Shown: positions 1 to 12,213 of the stretch, in pieces
How the letters are laid out: every line of letters begins with the position of its first letter
How positions within the stretch are numbered: position 1 is the stretch's first letter
NCBI RefSeq assembly: GCF_030247195.1
Contig: NC_080672.1
Location: forward strand, 10,664,001 to 10,728,000
DNA: 64,000 nt
Direction: 5' to 3'
From: Topomyia yanbarensis
Taxonomy: Eukaryota > Arthropoda > Insecta > Diptera > Culicidae
Program-made: the position numbers and the translations under genes
Notes under the pieces: model-generated
What the model was told of the DNA's origin: nothing
Databases searched by the model: none
Seen by the model: the letters and a program-made list of their open reading frames with translations, nothing else

Positions 1-2
1 TA

Positions 3-512
3 ATATATAGTCCTGGAAAGAATAACATAGCTGATCCTCTGTCTAGGTTATGTCAAGATGGCTATCATTGTTGCAAAAGTTTTGATGAAGAATCAGAACG
101 AATAGTAAGAGTGGTTTCTCATGACTCATGCCCAATTGCTATGCCAATAACACAGATTGTTGAGGCCACCAAAGAAGATATTGAACTTAAGGAGTTTATT
201 AAGTGGATGTCATATCCATCAAATAGATGGCCAAAACCTTAATATAGATACAAATTGATAGCAAACGATCATTCAACTGACGGTCAAATTGTTCTTAAGA
301 ACAAGAAAATTGTGGTACCAGGATCACTACAGTCTAAGATTTTAAAACTAGCTCATGAACCACATCTTGGTGGAGAAGCTATGAAGAGACGTTTAAGAGC
401 CAAAGTTTGGTGGACTCGCATTGATCGAATGGTTGAAGAATACATTAAAACATGTAGTGGCTGCTTATTAGTATCTGAACCAACAGTAGAACCAATGAAT
501 AGGTCATACTGA
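3..512 (+). pseudogene. gypsy pol fragment: RNase H end plus integrase zinc-binding domain
   Basis: Reading frame from base 3 begins inside RNase H (PGKNNIADPLSRLC) and runs to a TAA at 240-242, then continues in the same frame to a TGA after codon 510. After the stop it encodes an HHCC integrase N-terminal domain: His of KLAHEPHLGG, then KTCSGCLL supplying the Cys pair, with WW and R residues typical of the fold between them. The start is off the window. The in-frame stop and the loss of frame after about 512 make it non-functional. Confidence 0.8.
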
Positions 513-651
513 AGGCTCCATGGAAAAAATAACACTTGCTTTTACCGAAATTTTTTCCTGTAGTTGATTATTTTTTACGTTATCCCGAAGTTGCGATTAT
601 GACATCTACAACTGCTAAAGCAACAATTTTACACCGTTTCAGAATGGCCTA

Positions 652-1197
652 GTGGATAGATATAACAGAACGTTATTGAAAACCATAAAAATAAGTGTTG
701 CAATGGGTAGAGACTGGAAAACTGATTTGTATAACTTTTTATTAGCTTATCGATGCACCCCACACTCTGTAACTAATATACCTCCTGCTCAGCTTTTATT
801 TGATGATGAAGGAAGGAAGGAAAAGACTAAACTATATAGTGACAAACGTAAACGCGCCAGGCATTCTGAAATTGATGTAGGAGACCATGTAGTTAACACG
901 AACTTTGTGAAGAAAAATAAGCTTATGACGAACTTCAACCCTCAACCGCACGTGGTGATTAAGAAGAATGGTACAAGGTTGAAACTGAAAAACCTTTCTA
1001 GTGGAACCGAACTCGACCGCCACGTGAACCATGCTAAGCGGATTATATCTAGTAGTCCATTCAAGACCCATGAGGAATTTACACCTTTAATTGATTTAAT
1101 GCTTCCACCGTGTTCAGCCAAATCTGAAAGTAATGCTTCGGACATAGTTCATGGTAATGATATAGCAAAGAAACATAGAGAACATCGAATTATTTAA
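652..1197 (+). pseudogene. gypsy pol fragment: integrase C-terminal region
   Basis: Encodes the part of integrase following the catalytic Glu. DRYNRTLLKTIKIS is the usual VERxNRxLLK block with the upstream Glu replaced or out of frame. It is followed by DWKTDLYNFLLAYRCTPHS and a C-terminal domain (DVGDHVV..., TGTxLKLKNLS-like). The first two catalytic Asp residues are missing because DNA between about 640 and 652 was deleted. The open frame ends at TAA before the 3' untranslated region and the purine tract. No function expected. Confidence 0.8.
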
Positions 1198-1248
1198 TTT
1201 ATCAAATTTTGATATGAAGTAAAAATAAATTTTAAATCTATTTAAATT

Positions 1249-1400
1249 AGAGGAGAGATGTAGTAGGCTATAATTTGTAGAGAAAATAAAGATACATTGT
1301 CTTCACTATAACGAAGTTTAACGGTAAGGAAGTGTTTTCTACACCTCTCAGAATCTTTCATCGAACGGCCTTGATTATCTCGTTTTTCAGATACCGCTAC
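1249..1400 (+). repeat. Polypurine tract and start of gypsy 3' LTR
   Basis: AGAGGAGAGA at 1249-1258 is followed directly by TGTAGTAGGC, the expected polypurine tract / LTR junction downstream of gypsy pol. The other LTR lies outside the window, so the 3' end of this LTR (probably near 1400) cannot be fixed and no target duplication can be checked. Confidence 0.6.
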
Positions 1401-2130
1401 TGAAAAATGTCAGTATCTGTACACTTTTCTATAATAATTATCCACTGCCTACTCGTTCATCAATCCGTATTTCTCCTAACGCCAGTTACAGCTCTTCTCA
1501 TTCTCCAGAGAGAATCAGACGATGCCATATCCAAAGCCATAGCCTTTGAAATTGGGAATGATCATAGTAGGCGAGCTATTATCTGTGATAGGTAACTTTT
1601 TCTATCGCTTTCGGTTTTGTCTCGTACGTCCTAACAGAAAAAGTGCATTTTCCCAAGAGATGAATTTTCATCGCCCACAGAAAAAACGGTCGATTTAAAT
1701 TATGAAAAATGCGCCATCCCGCCGAGCGGGGCGTGATGCGATAGCCATAATGCATCACTTCGGTTCCGCACGCACTCGAAAACCAAGATGAAGGGAAAGA
1801 AAGAAGGGAACATTCGTCACTTTTGAGTGTATTAATTTCATGCATATAAAATTAAACATCCGTGACCCTGGAAATAAACCTAAAGATCCGAGCGAGCATC
1901 AGGATTCTTTGGCGCACGATGAAAAGAGAAAATGCCGAGCTCACCTAGGATCTTCCGATTCAAACACTATGACCGCACCGAAAAAGCCCCTGATCCAATT
2001 ATGACTTCGATAGCAAGGCCGACTTTTTTATAAAAAAAAGGCTACATAGCCCTGTACATATAAGAAGTAAAAGTAAAATTGCAGCCTGGAAAATAAAATA
2101 AAAAGTAATCAATGATACGACCAATGATTC
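1400..2130. other. Unassigned intronic stretch
   Basis: Between the gypsy LTR and the first I-like LINE copy. Only short chance open frames are present; I see no recognisable gene, repeat or RNA here. The last part may be 5' untranslated sequence of the LINE. Confidence 0.4.
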
Positions 2131-2310
2131 ATCTCAAGGTGAGATGGAGATGGAAATAAAATCGTCTCCTCGGCTCAAGGTATATCCAGGTTCCTCGACC
2201 GGGCCATACGTGATCTTCTTCCGGGTCAAAGACAAAAAGTTTTTAATTCTATTACGAAACGAAATTTGGCCGTGACAGAAAAATCAAAAGTTGGCCCTGA
2301 TAAGCATTAA

Positions 2311-2736
2311 GTGGTGGAAAATAGTGTCAAGCAGGCAAATGATATTACTGGCTACGGGCCTTTTACGAAGAAGTGCAGAGTATATGTACCAGCAAATCGG
2401 ATGGAAATCTGTGGGGTCGTTTCCGATTTCAGTTTGAATCGCGCGGATCTGCTGACGCAAGGGGTTGGCTGTTTTAAAGATCCCATGTTTCAGCCAGTGA
2501 AGATACTGGAGTGCAAAAAACCTTTGCATTCAGCATCAGTCGCAGCTGGCGGTAAGATGACATGTGTCAAGTCAGACTGCTATTGGTTGACACTCGCAGG
2601 GTCTGTTCTACCCAATTACACCCTCTTTGACCAGATTCGACTATCTTTTCATCTTTTTGTGCCATGTGTCACGAGCTGTATTAATTGCAAACAATTGGGA
2701 CACACAGCCTCACATTGTACCTATAAAATTCGTTAA
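2311..2736 (+). pseudogene. I-like LINE ORF1 (gag-like) fragment
   Basis: The 141-residue frame matches the ORF1 of the minus-strand copy at 11410-12213 over its whole length (QANDI, RVYVPAN, GCFKDPM, PVKILECK, LHSASVAA blocks). It ends in the first CCHC zinc knuckle (CINCKQLGHTASHC), after which the frame is lost; the other knuckles are missing. Homologous DNA starts earlier (from about 2140, SRLKVYPGSSTGPY-like) but is broken by stops around 2250-2310. The intact protein would be a nucleic-acid-binding Gag-like chaperone. This copy is dead. Confidence 0.8.
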
Positions 2737-3079
2737 AACTTAAGCGTTCTCCTCTGGGATGTTCTAAGTAAATTCTAAAGATGGTTACGCCACCGGTCTC
2801 TTAGAATATCTATACTAATTTGTCTAGTGACGAATGCGATTCTGATGACCCCCAGGTGGAAGCATCTTCTGCTATGCCTAGAAGCAATAGAAAAAGGAGA
2901 AACATTTTCTCTGCTAAGCTTCGTTGCAAAGGACAGAAGGTATCTCTTTAAGGTCCCCGGAAATAACTGCTCGAAAAAGTACTAGTGCAAAACCGAAGTA
3001 AGTAGCTCCTGGGCTCAGAAAAGGTGCCCGAGCACCTTAGACTTGTCCCTCTACTCGACTTCACTGCGGTTAGATTGAA

Positions 3080-4390
3080 TGTGGAAGGTAATTTCTGATT
3101 CCTTCCGTAGCGACCATCTGCCAATCTTGCGATTTTATCTTGCGATTACATCATTCTGGATGTATATTTTATAGTTTCATAATTAATTTTGTCAACACTG
3201 AACTGGTTTTCTTAGTATATAGAAGAATGCATAGGGTAGCTCGTTATTTTCCGATAATGTAAATAATATCAATAATCGATTGCTCGCCAGAAAAATGTTT
3301 CTGTCGATCTGTAATTTTTATTGTTCAAATTTTTCAGATAATACTACTACTAGCTTTGTATTGAATGATTTTTTTCAGTTTTTGGAGTGTAAGGAGAGCA
3401 GAAATATGGGTTTATTTATATATTTAATAGCAAAATTAACCTAAAAATTTTCAATATGGCTTTAACTAGCTTTGTCCCTCGATATCCTTCCCGAACTTCT
3501 TTTCAAAATGGTCGTCAGGTCCACTTCCACTTAAACTAGGCGTCAGCTGCGCATCTCTGCGCCCAGAATGCCTAGAAAATCTAAGATGTTGTACATGGTT
3601 AACGGGATAACGCAAGACGAAAACTTTATATCAGTTTGTCAAATTATATTACGATAATAATTACTACTGATCTCGAAACCATAGCTTCATTATTATTTTC
3701 CCAAAAAAATTTATCGATCGAATCATTAGAACTTGAGTTATATTGATTTATTTGACGCTTCTCTTTGAAACACATGTCTCTACGGAATATTCGATGTACG
3801 AGGCAAATGTCTCACTCCACTTCGTATTACAATTACGTTCTCAAGTACGTTAAAAAGTCCAAAACGATTAATATTTACCAATAAGCTTTAAATTATAAAC
3901 TATTTTTCCATTTTGAAATAGCTGGTATGCGGAATTTTTTTTATTATGGGATAATTTTTATTGTAGGAAACACATTTTTTATTCACGAAAACCATAATTG
4001 TAAAGGAAAAATTACACGATTTATTTAAAATTCGAGATATTATGCTCACCGAAGACGATATCATAATATTTGCGTTCAGGTGCAAAAGCTACAATTTAGA
4101 GAACTTTCAATGAATAACTATTCATTTTTTTACCAGCGCAGCACAACTTGTACTATTCGATACTAAAAAAAAATCTGGAACAAAAAAGTAAATGTGAATC
4201 TTAATGTAATAAGAAAGGCCGCAGGCCGTGTTAGGTGGATATAACCGATTTTTTATTGCGAAATTTGAATTCAGCTACCCAAATTTACTATAGAAATGCA
4301 GTTTTGCATCAAAATTTGCATTAAATATATTTATGACCGCCTCTCTTAAGGATTGGAACCACTGTGCGATGTTTCGTATGTTCTCACACG
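3080..4390. other. Unassigned DNA where the LINE ORF2 5' part should be
   Basis: AT-rich sequence lying between ORF1 and the post-endonuclease part of ORF2 of LINE copy 1. I recognise no coding segment. It is either a later insertion replacing the endonuclease region or a junction of two independent fragments of the same family. Confidence 0.35.
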
Positions 4391-4396
4391 AAATAA

Positions 4397-5381
4397 GTGA
4401 CACATATGAGTTTCCTCCGGAGGAAGAGTACGGGTTTTTGGTTGGCTTCTCTACACCGCGATTCAACTCAGACTAAACGTATACCAGACACGAACTGTCG
4501 CGTATTGTCTACCAACCCATGGTGGGACAAAGACTCAGATGTGTACGCAGAGAAGGCCGCCGCATATAAGGCTTTCCGGGTACGACAGGCTACTCGCTAG
4601 CTTTCGACAGTGCGTGACCTTAGAAACGCGAACGAAAAGTTTGATGAAAGCCTAGAAACGTAGTTACTGGCGCCGGTTCATTGACAGACTATCGAGAGAA
4701 ACATCAATGAGCACTCTTTGCGGCAAGGCCAGAGAGATTTGCGAAGCCGAAATAGTACCAACAAAAACGTGGAATATTCGAACCGAACCAATATTCGATT
4801 TCACCGAAAAGGTTTTCCCGGAATCCGCCCCTGCACAGAAAATCTACCACACCGCCTCGCTTCATGATAGCGCGAACGTAACACCTTTTTTGATGATCGA
4901 GTCTCTCTTATCATGTTACAATAAAGCCCTGGGACCAGATTAAATAAAATTTAACTTGTTGAGGAATCTGTTGTTGTTGTTGAATTTATTTAATAAGTTT
5001 CTTGAGAGTTATGTTATCCCTCATGACTGGAGGCAAGTTAAGGTCGTTATCGTCCAAAAACCAGGAAAACTAGCCTCCGATCACAACTGGTATCGACCGA
5101 TTGCAATGCTGCCCTGTATCCGGAAGTTGCTCGAGAAAATAATCTTGTTTCGCCTCGACAATTGGGTCGAAGCAAATGGCTTACTGTCAGATGCACAATT
5201 TGGTTTTCGCAAAGGCAAAGGGACGAACGATTGTCTTGCGTTGCTCTCAATCAAAATTCAAATGGTCTATGCTAGCAAAGAGCATATGACGGCGCTAGCA
5301 AAGAGAAGGGGGCTTTTAATTCAGTTTCTATCGGCATTTTGTCAGAGAAGATGTACTAGCATGGTCCTTCACCGATTTTAA
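4397..5381 (+). pseudogene. I-like LINE ORF2: linker and reverse transcriptase 5' half
   Basis: Successive frames encode the linker (STNPWWDKDSDVYAEK, KAAAYKAFR), then NKALGPD (the GPD block before RT), then the RT fingers: PHDWRQVKVVIVQKPGK, NWYRPIAMLPCIRKLLEKI, DAQFGFRKGKGTNDCL. The palm follows about 5290-5400 in another frame (FNSVSIGIL-like). Stops at about 4600, 4943 and 5381 and several frame changes disable it. No YADD box is readable. Confidence 0.8.
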
Positions 5382-5847
5382 GCAATGTTTTGCTAAATTT
5401 GTTGTTTGAAACGTACATCTTGAATGGTAATTTATGTCTTAGCCTCATATTATACCACAACATTGATAAATGTCCTGTATTGATTTCTGTACGTTAAGAC
5501 AAGTTTCAGTCGACGGTGTGGTTTCTGTTATGGAACCCAAAGCTGTTCACCTATAAGGATCAGTGTATGCAGTCGACATATATGATGAGTCTCGATGTCT
5601 TGTTGCGTGTTCTTCTACGGAAAAATAGATTTGCGGAACCTTCATATCGATTAAACATTCTGTGCGATATCCTAAACCTGGTGGTGATTGAACATTTCGA
5701 GAGGCTCGTCGAGTTGAATTCTTAGACGCGTTTTATTGCGATGTAACTTGTCTACATTGCGCAGAATATTAAGCGTTCTTCATATAATCACAACCGTCCT
5801 AATTTCTTTGATACTAGTGTTTTCTTTGCCACATCCATGGAAGATTC

Positions 5848-6548
5848 GTGGAATTCCGGACCACATACGACTACGGATACCTATCATTTTTTGATAAATG
5901 TCGAGAAATCGACTGCTGTAAGATGTTTTGTACTGACGAATCAAATCTCGAAGGGTCCATATGCTTCGGTATCTTTAATCGAAAGTTCACCTCCTACAAA
6001 CTCAGTGACCCTGCTTCAGAGCTAACTGCTAGTCAGTATACCCTTGGAGTCATTGACACATTACCCATAGACCATTACTTCATCGTTTCAGATAGCCTCA
6101 GTTCCGTTGAGAAAATTTTATAGGTGAAACATGGAAAGCACTTTTTGAGGAAAATACGAGAGAAATTAGTTTTTATCTGACAAACAAGATGATGGATTCT
6201 TTAGCTAAGGAGGGGGCTTTAGAAGGGGACATTTATGAAAGACCAATCTGCTTCGACGAATTTTTCAGTATCACTCATTAGAGAACTCTCGAAAGTTGGC
6301 AAACTTCGTGAAGCAATGGTGAACTAGGATGGTACCGACGAAACCTTGGTTCAAGGGGATAAATGTGGGTCGCGACTTTATTGATGTTGAAGCATTACAC
6401 ACTGTATGCACATTTTCGACATATTGGGCTCGTAGATAGTGGAATCTGCGTTTGTTGCGACGGCTATCACGATATGGAGCACATTGTCAGGGCGTGCATC
6501 GAGTATTGTAACGCCAGGTCTCAGCTAATGGATTCCCTTCGGGTCTGA
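5848..6548 (+). pseudogene. I-like LINE ORF2: RNase H and C-terminal Cys/His region
   Basis: Residues from 5848 match a LINE RNase H: FCTDESNLEGSICFGIFN is the TDGS motif with the Gly changed to Glu, and VSDSLSSVE carries a second acidic position. After frame changes, 6350-6548 encodes the element's C-terminus (RHIGLVDSGICVCCDGYHD, MEHIVRACIEY) with a CxCC...H...H...C arrangement. The same C-terminus is found on the minus strand at 10555-10995. A stop near 6123 and frame changes make it inactive. Confidence 0.75.
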
Positions 6549-6659
6549 GAAAGACCATTCAACGTTCTAGTTCGAGATGTTATGGCAAGCCGCTATCTCT
6601 CCTATATATTCCTCATCTATCTTTTCCTAAAATCAATCAATATAAGAATACCCCCTCCC

Positions 6660-9600
6660 TTTCTCTTTTCGCGTTTTTAGAAGTCACCTGTACTGCTTTT
6701 TCTCATGCTTTCGCGACTGACTGACGTCAGAAAAAAGCATAGTGAGGAAATATTGGCTCAACGCACTCGATCACAAGCTTACAGATAAAAAAGGTGTGCA
6801 TAATTCAGAAGTTCATGCAACAGCCGCAGAAAATCTGACATATTCATAAAGGCATCCAACCTGAAATAATTAAAATTTCCCATTACCGTCTGGTGCAATC
6901 ATTTATCACTGTGCGTTTTTTGCTGACCTATCGACACTACCTGCTACATTTTGCGCTTCCTGATTCAATTTCTTTCTCTCATTTTAGCAGATTGATGCAC
7001 TTCGCAGTAATATTGAACAGTAGCAATGAAGTTGATTCTTATGATTCATAAGTAACTGATGGATGATAGTTTGCACTTAACACTTACTCATGAGAACTGA
7101 TGAGGATTGGATAATGATATCCAATCATAAATGTTACAACGCAATACAAGTCAGGTAATTAATCTTAATCTGTATGAGCTCTCAGATCCATGTTGTTCCT
7201 CTTTTACGCTGAAAATTCTATCCACTATCCCTCCTAATCTTCTGAAAATCCATTTTTCTATATTTTTTTTCGTGTGGTCCTTTCAAATTGGCTGTAGCTA
7301 CACCCTATTTAATATTTAATGACAGTAATTCTCCGTCCGGCTCATCTTCGAAATTAGTAATTAGCCGAAGAATCCTTTTTCGTCATTTTTATTTATCGTT
7401 TTCAGCACCTTCGAATTTTACGATAATGCTGGATAAAATCAAGAAAATTCCTGTACTACTTCTAAACGCGTTTAATTCCAATGAATATTAATCAAAGGAT
7501 GATTTCAACGTGATGACACTGGGGTGAGAGTATTCTTAGGTATCAATATTTTATGGTTTGCCAATCAACCCGATCATTTGTATCCAAAGGTCACTGCTAT
7601 AACAAAGACTGATCCAACCCCTTGAACGACTAAACAATTTGATGAAACAAACAGGTGATTTTTTCCTCAATCAGTATGTTAGCCTATAACCACGTCTCGT
7701 TTGATTGAATTAATAAGTAGGGTGAAAATTGGACAATATATGCGGCAAGTGACCCTTCCGTTGTGTCAACAAGAGCTAGCGAAGAAACACGTGCATGATG
7801 GGTTATGTGTATCCTGCACGCCTGAAGTGTGGTGATTATGGAAAACGCCCTTCATCTGCTTTGCATAAAGGCTAATTTATTGGCAGGCAATATGCGAGCA
7901 GACATCGAACGCTACAAGTTCTAGGATCGATACCATCGGATGATCCGCTTAACACGAACAAAGAGCTACATTGAAACAACTAATTGTGTAATAAAATATA
8001 ACGATTGATTCCGAAACGAACGGGGTCCAACCTGTATGATAGAATCAAACAATAGAGCTGCAATATAACAATAGAGTATATGGATACTTCACTGACGGAA
8101 TAGACAAGTTGCTCGCAAACAGTACATGCATAACTTATCACTCTGCATACCCGTAGTCACGAACACACACATCCCCTTCACGTCAACGTTATGAAAGGCC
8201 GTCGTTATTCAATTATCGACCTGATGAAAAGGATTAAACCGTTACACCAGGGAGCAGGATAGTAGCAGGAATATCAGGGAAGGGTAATAGCATTAATTAA
8301 ACCTCGTTGGATGGCTCTGATTTCTCCCCTGTGTCAGTTCGAAACTATGTCAAAATGCAAATCATTGCAAATTCCCATGCGATGAGTGCGTTGTATTTGG
8401 ATATGTGTTATGAAAGGATACAACAAAACACGAAAAGATTTTTGGTTATTTTATTAAATACCGTACCAAGATTGAAATAATTGAAACTCATAACGAGTTT
8501 ATCTCTATCATAACGTTGAATATGCTGCAGAGTATTGTTGTTGTATGCTGCAGAGCACCTTTAATGGAGACGCACCGTCCGTTGTCCGTCCAAAGTAGGC
8601 GGCGACTCCCTGCAGAGTTCAGGTGTCATATTGAAGGATAAATAAATAAATAAATTATGACAACATATTCGAAGTGGAAAACTGACCCAAAACTTGTTGT
8701 GTCCGGTTCCCGGTCGGAACTGCACCAGCGTCAGGATTCTGTACCGTACGCAGGAAAACCGCAGTCAGGTTCGTTGGCGTGTTGCTGTACACCAGGAATA
8801 TGTTTACATCATGCCATCACGTACGACACGACGACAAACTTCTGTACCCGGAGCAGGAGCTTCCGGTTCGATCCGAGCGATAATCTCATTGCTATATATA
8901 TTATGACGACGGCACATATTGCACAAAGTGTTGGTGGGTGGTTGGTTTTGTCCATGTCGGCTTCTAGAAGTATTTTGCTCGATATCTTGGATCGAGGCCA
9001 AACCGCTTGTTCCGTACGTTGCCAAGTGGATGCTATTATTTTTTTTTTCGTCGAAAAAAAAGCGATTTACTGCTGCCAACCAGTGTGAAGTGACTTTCGC
9101 TTTCCAAATCCACGAGGGCACACAAAAGCAGCAGAAAAACAGGCACTCTGTGGAGGCGTCAAAGAATTCGTCCTAAACAACCGTACGTATAGAGCGCTAA
9201 GCAGCGGCATTATGTGTTATCCCCTAGCATTACAGCTGCCCGACATGGCCCGGTTTTCCGAAAAGAGCAATTTATTGTTCTGTTTAGTGTTCGTAAAACA
9301 TAATGCTATTAAATTTACGGCTCCCAGTATTATTGCCGTTTGCAGTATAATTGCTCATTGGTTATTGTTTTGTTTCTTTAGATATTTGCAAAACTAGGTT
9401 GAATTTCCTGTGGAATAGCCGAATGAACGATTTTACCAAAAATTTTAAACATCCAAAGAATTTGCTGTGTTAGATATATTTTGACATGGATATGAGCTAG
9501 TTAAGTCTTTCAAAACCTTTCTAGAAATACTTTACAATCCAAAGCTAGAAATATCCATTGTTAATTTCGAATACGTGTGTTCGTATACCATATAAATAGA

Positions 9601-9990
9601 TCTAATAGTATTAAGACCTCAATTTTTTATTCAACTCGTTTATTTGATAAGGCACGTTTGCGTTAGCTTAAAGGTGCCTTTTTTGTGTTACATTTTGAAT
9701 TTCTCAAAACTAGAGATAAACATATTGATATTTTATATTATAAAAATAAGGAGATTTTATAGTTATCTTATACATATACACGATGAAGTAATATAATTTT
9801 TGTAAGATAAGGGGGGTCATTTAGTTTTTATTTCTAGTAATACGATTTGACATTTTAGCAAGGATATTATTGGAGCAAATAATTATTAACCGAGGGGGAC
9901 AAAGTAGGCACAATAGATCAAAACACTGGTCGCAGTGGAATATGTACCCAACAAAGGAAAAAAGGGGACAATTTTTACAACCATCTTAAA
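6660..9990. other. Unassigned intronic DNA
   Basis: No gene recognised. A GC-richer patch at about 8560-9180 has open frames of up to 143 codons on the plus strand, but they match nothing I know and contain homopolymer-encoded tracts (a Phe run from T-rich sequence at about 9030). A short stretch near 7510-7550 faintly resembles a copia-type RT block (FNVMTLG) but is too short to call. Confidence 0.35.
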
Positions 9991-10554
9991 ACTAAGAGTA
10001 ACTAGAGGGCGTGATTGAATGTTGTACAGAGTCGGAGAGGTTAATTAGAGCTATTTGTATGAGTAGTAGTAAAGTTGGGCATTTTCAACGAGATTATGTA
10101 ATATAATAGTTAAAACTAGAAGAGACAGGAAGAGTAATTTGCTTCAGGAGGATATTTGGGGAGGGAGGGTAAGTAGTGATACTTCTGGGTATAAGAGTCA
10201 GGGAGGGAGGGTGGACCAAGATGACAAGGGGAGAAAATTATAAACTTTCAGTTTCAGGCATCGGAGATCAACAGCATAGGTTACAGGAAGAATCATGTAC
10301 AGGGACGCCGTGTCCTCCTCGAGCTGGCAGGGGTTCCTCCAGACGATTTCGTAGTTTCAGTCAGATGTGGATCGGTAACACTTTGAATTGTGCGTGTGAT
10401 GTTTGTACTGTAGTTCCCGTGTTTGTTGGCTCATTCGACAGAGATGTTTTGTGTCGCCTTGTAGTCGTATCAAACCATCGTGGGTGTACGGTCCAGGCTG
10501 AAGAGGACACTTCTGAGAATGATAAGAAAAATGAAAGGGGCAGTTAAATTTGTA

Positions 10555-10995
10555 TATTGGTGGTTTTTAGGAAGGAGTATACGAGGGACATATAGAAGAG
10601 ATCGCGGCTTGCCAGGTCATCTCAAACCGGGACATTGGGTGGTCTGTCTCGGGCATCCTATAGTTGAGATCTGGCGGAACAGTACTCGGCGCATGCTCAG
10701 ACAATATGTTAAATATCGTGATAACCGTTGTCACAAGCACAGATACCGCTATTTGCGAGCACAATACGTCGCAGATGAGCGCATAACGATTGGACATGAG
10801 CCGAAACATCACACGAATGAAATCCCGACCCACATCCATTCCTCTGAACCAAGGTTTCGTTGGTATCTTCGGGATGATAGAATGTAGCCACCGTCCTAAT
10901 TCTCCATTGCTCCAAGATGCCTGCCAACTTTCTAGCGTCCTCTGACAATAGATATTGAAAAATATTGAAAAAAAGAATAAAAATTCTTGATGCAA
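10555..10995 (-). pseudogene. I-like LINE ORF2 C-terminal tail
   Basis: The minus-strand frame 10995-10567 contains TLESWQASWSNGELGRWLHS, KIPTKPWFRGMDVGRDFI and RVMFRLMSNRYAL, which match the end of ORF2 in copy 1 (about 6290-6420). A second frame at 10948-10709 supplies HLRRIVLANSGICACDNGYHDI, so there is a frameshift in the middle. No RT or RNase H precedes it, since ORF1 ends only some 200 bp upstream. Confidence 0.75.
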
Positions 10996-11409
10996 TTGCG
11001 GGGAGAAAGCGTATTTAAAAAGGGTCAGAAATATTCAAAGCTATAAAAATAAGGGTCCACAATGTCAGAAAATTGTATTAGGCCAGCGCTGGTTTCTCCG
11101 GCTGAGATTTGGGAACACTTCGGGTTTTTGAGGTCTCTGGAAGTGCAGGGATGTGTTCACATTTCTGAGACCAGAAGCTACTTGCTTCAGTTTTGCACTA
11201 GTACTTTCTCGAACAGTTATTTTTCAGGACCTTAAAGAGACACCGTCTTGCCTTTACAACGAAGCTTAGAAGAGGAAATGTTCCTCCTTTTCTATTGCTT
11301 TTACGCACAGCAGAAGATGTTCCCTCCTGTGGGTCATCAGAGTCGCTTTCGTCATTAAACAATTTAGTATAGATGTTCGCATAGCCATCTTTAGCATTTC
11401 TTCTAAAGG

Positions 11410-12213
11410 TCATCTAAAGTGTCCCTGAAGGGAACGCTTAAGATTCTCTTCACGCTGTTTGTACGCCGCACATGAAGGGAGATCATGTGGGTTTCCCCCA
11501 CAGTAGAAACACTTTTCGACATCCCTTCCACAGGAATCATCCGCATGACTCTCACCACATTTCCCACAACTAGCCTTATTGCTACAATGGGAGGCTGTGT
11601 ATCCCAATTGTTTGCAATTAGTACAGTTCATGACCCGCGGCACAAATATCCGAACAGGTAGACAAACCTTGTCAAAGAGGAGGTAGTTAGGTAGAGCAGA
11701 ACCGGTGAAGGTCACCCGATAAGAGTCTGAGTTGACAACGTATGTTCTCGTCCCATCAGCTGCGACTGATGCTGAATGCAAACGTTTGCACTCCAGTATC
11801 TTCACTGGCTTAAGCATGGGGTCTTTGAAACAGCCAGTTCCGTGTGTCAGCAGGTCCTCGTAACCCAGACTCGAATCAGAAACGACCTCGCAGACTTCAA
11901 CCATGTTAGCTGGTATATACACTCTGTACTCCTTCGTAAAAGACTCGTAGTCAGCAATATCATTTGCCTGATTTAAACTGTTTACCACCACCCGAAGCTT
12001 ATCAGGGCGTATTTTCGATATTTCTGTCACGGCCGAATACTGTTCCGCCAGAATTCGAGGAATCTTCAATAAATTCAAACACTTTTGTCTTTTGCCCGGA
12101 AGAAGATCACGAAAAGGTCCGGTGGCCGAGCTTGGATAAACCTTGAGCCGGGCAGCCGATTTTGTTTCGACATCCATCTTTCCTTGATATGAACCACTGT
12201 CAGGAGAAGTCAT
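11410..12213 (-). CDS. I-like LINE ORF1, Gag-like protein with CCHC zinc knuckles
   Basis: Open frame of 267 codons starting MTSPDSGSYQGKMDVET. Residues about 80-150 form the conserved ORF1 core (RPDKLRVVVNSLNQAND, YRVYIPANMVEVCEVV). Residues about 195-250 hold three zinc knuckles: CTNCKQLGYTASHC, CGKCGESHADDSC and CFYCGGNPHDLPSC. The family role is nucleic-acid chaperone and RNP formation during target-primed reverse transcription. The frame stops at 11410; a further frame at 11198-11413 continues the C-terminal sequence, so ORF1 was probably longer and one frameshift ends it early. It is the best-preserved ORF1 in the window but is not a host gene. Confidence 0.75.
   Translation of the reverse strand: MTSPDSGSYQGKMDVETKSAARLKVYPSSATGPFRDLLPGKRQKCLNLLKIPRILAEQYSAVTEISKIRPDKLRVVVNSLNQANDIADYESFTKEYRVYIPANMVEVCEVVSDSSLGYEDLLTHGTGCFKDPMLKPVKILECKRLHSASVAADGTRTYVVNSDSYRVTFTGSALPNYLLFDKVCLPVRIFVPRVMNCTNCKQLGYTASHCSNKASCGKCGESHADDSCGRDVEKCFYCGGNPHDLPSCAAYKQREENLKRSLQGHFR

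Larger units (their letters stand above)
1..1258 (+). mobile_element. Ty3/gypsy LTR retrotransposon remnant (K02A2.6-like), 3' half
   Basis: The 3' part of a gypsy-type element, cut by the left window edge. In order it holds the last residues of RNase H (PGKNNIADPLSRL-like, from base 3), an integrase zinc-binding domain, a scrap of integrase core (VVDYFLRYPEVAIM-like, about 557-640), the region after the catalytic Glu (DRYNRTLLKTIKIS, from 652), a C-terminal tail, and a purine-rich tract at 1249-1258 just before a TGTAGT terminus. Domain order is what is expected of gypsy pol followed by the 3' LTR. It is dead: an in-frame stop at 240-242, two frame changes, and an internal deletion removing most of the integrase core. 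Assignment to the K02A2.6-like group rests on the sequence around DRYNRTLLK and is from recollection of the family. Confidence 0.85.
2140..6660 (+). mobile_element. I-clade-like non-LTR retrotransposon, copy 1, decayed and lacking endonuclease
   Basis: Carries a gag-like ORF1 remnant (2140-2950), then unrelated or unalignable DNA (about 3080-4390), then the middle and 3' parts of ORF2: the post-endonuclease linker, reverse transcriptase fingers and palm, RNase H, and a Cys/His-containing C-terminus ending near 6548. The presence of RNase H after RT points to the I/LOA group rather than Jockey or CR1. All frames carry stops and frameshifts, and no endonuclease is visible. The copy at 10.5-12.4 kb (minus strand) is clearly the same family, since both the ORF1 and the C-terminal segments match it. 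Confidence 0.85.

Noticed and set aside
7500..7700. Possible copia reverse transcriptase remnant
   Set aside because: Only a seven-residue similarity (FNVMTLG) with frame breaks; not enough to support a call.
8657..9121. Overlapping frames of 143 (plus) and 105 (minus) codons
   Set aside because: GC-richer patch but no domain; the frame crosses a T run giving poly-Phe; the minus frame does not match the missing SPR exons.
10176..10887. Plus-strand frames of 123 and 135 codons
   Set aside because: They are antisense shadows of the minus-strand I-like LINE tail and its 3' untranslated region.
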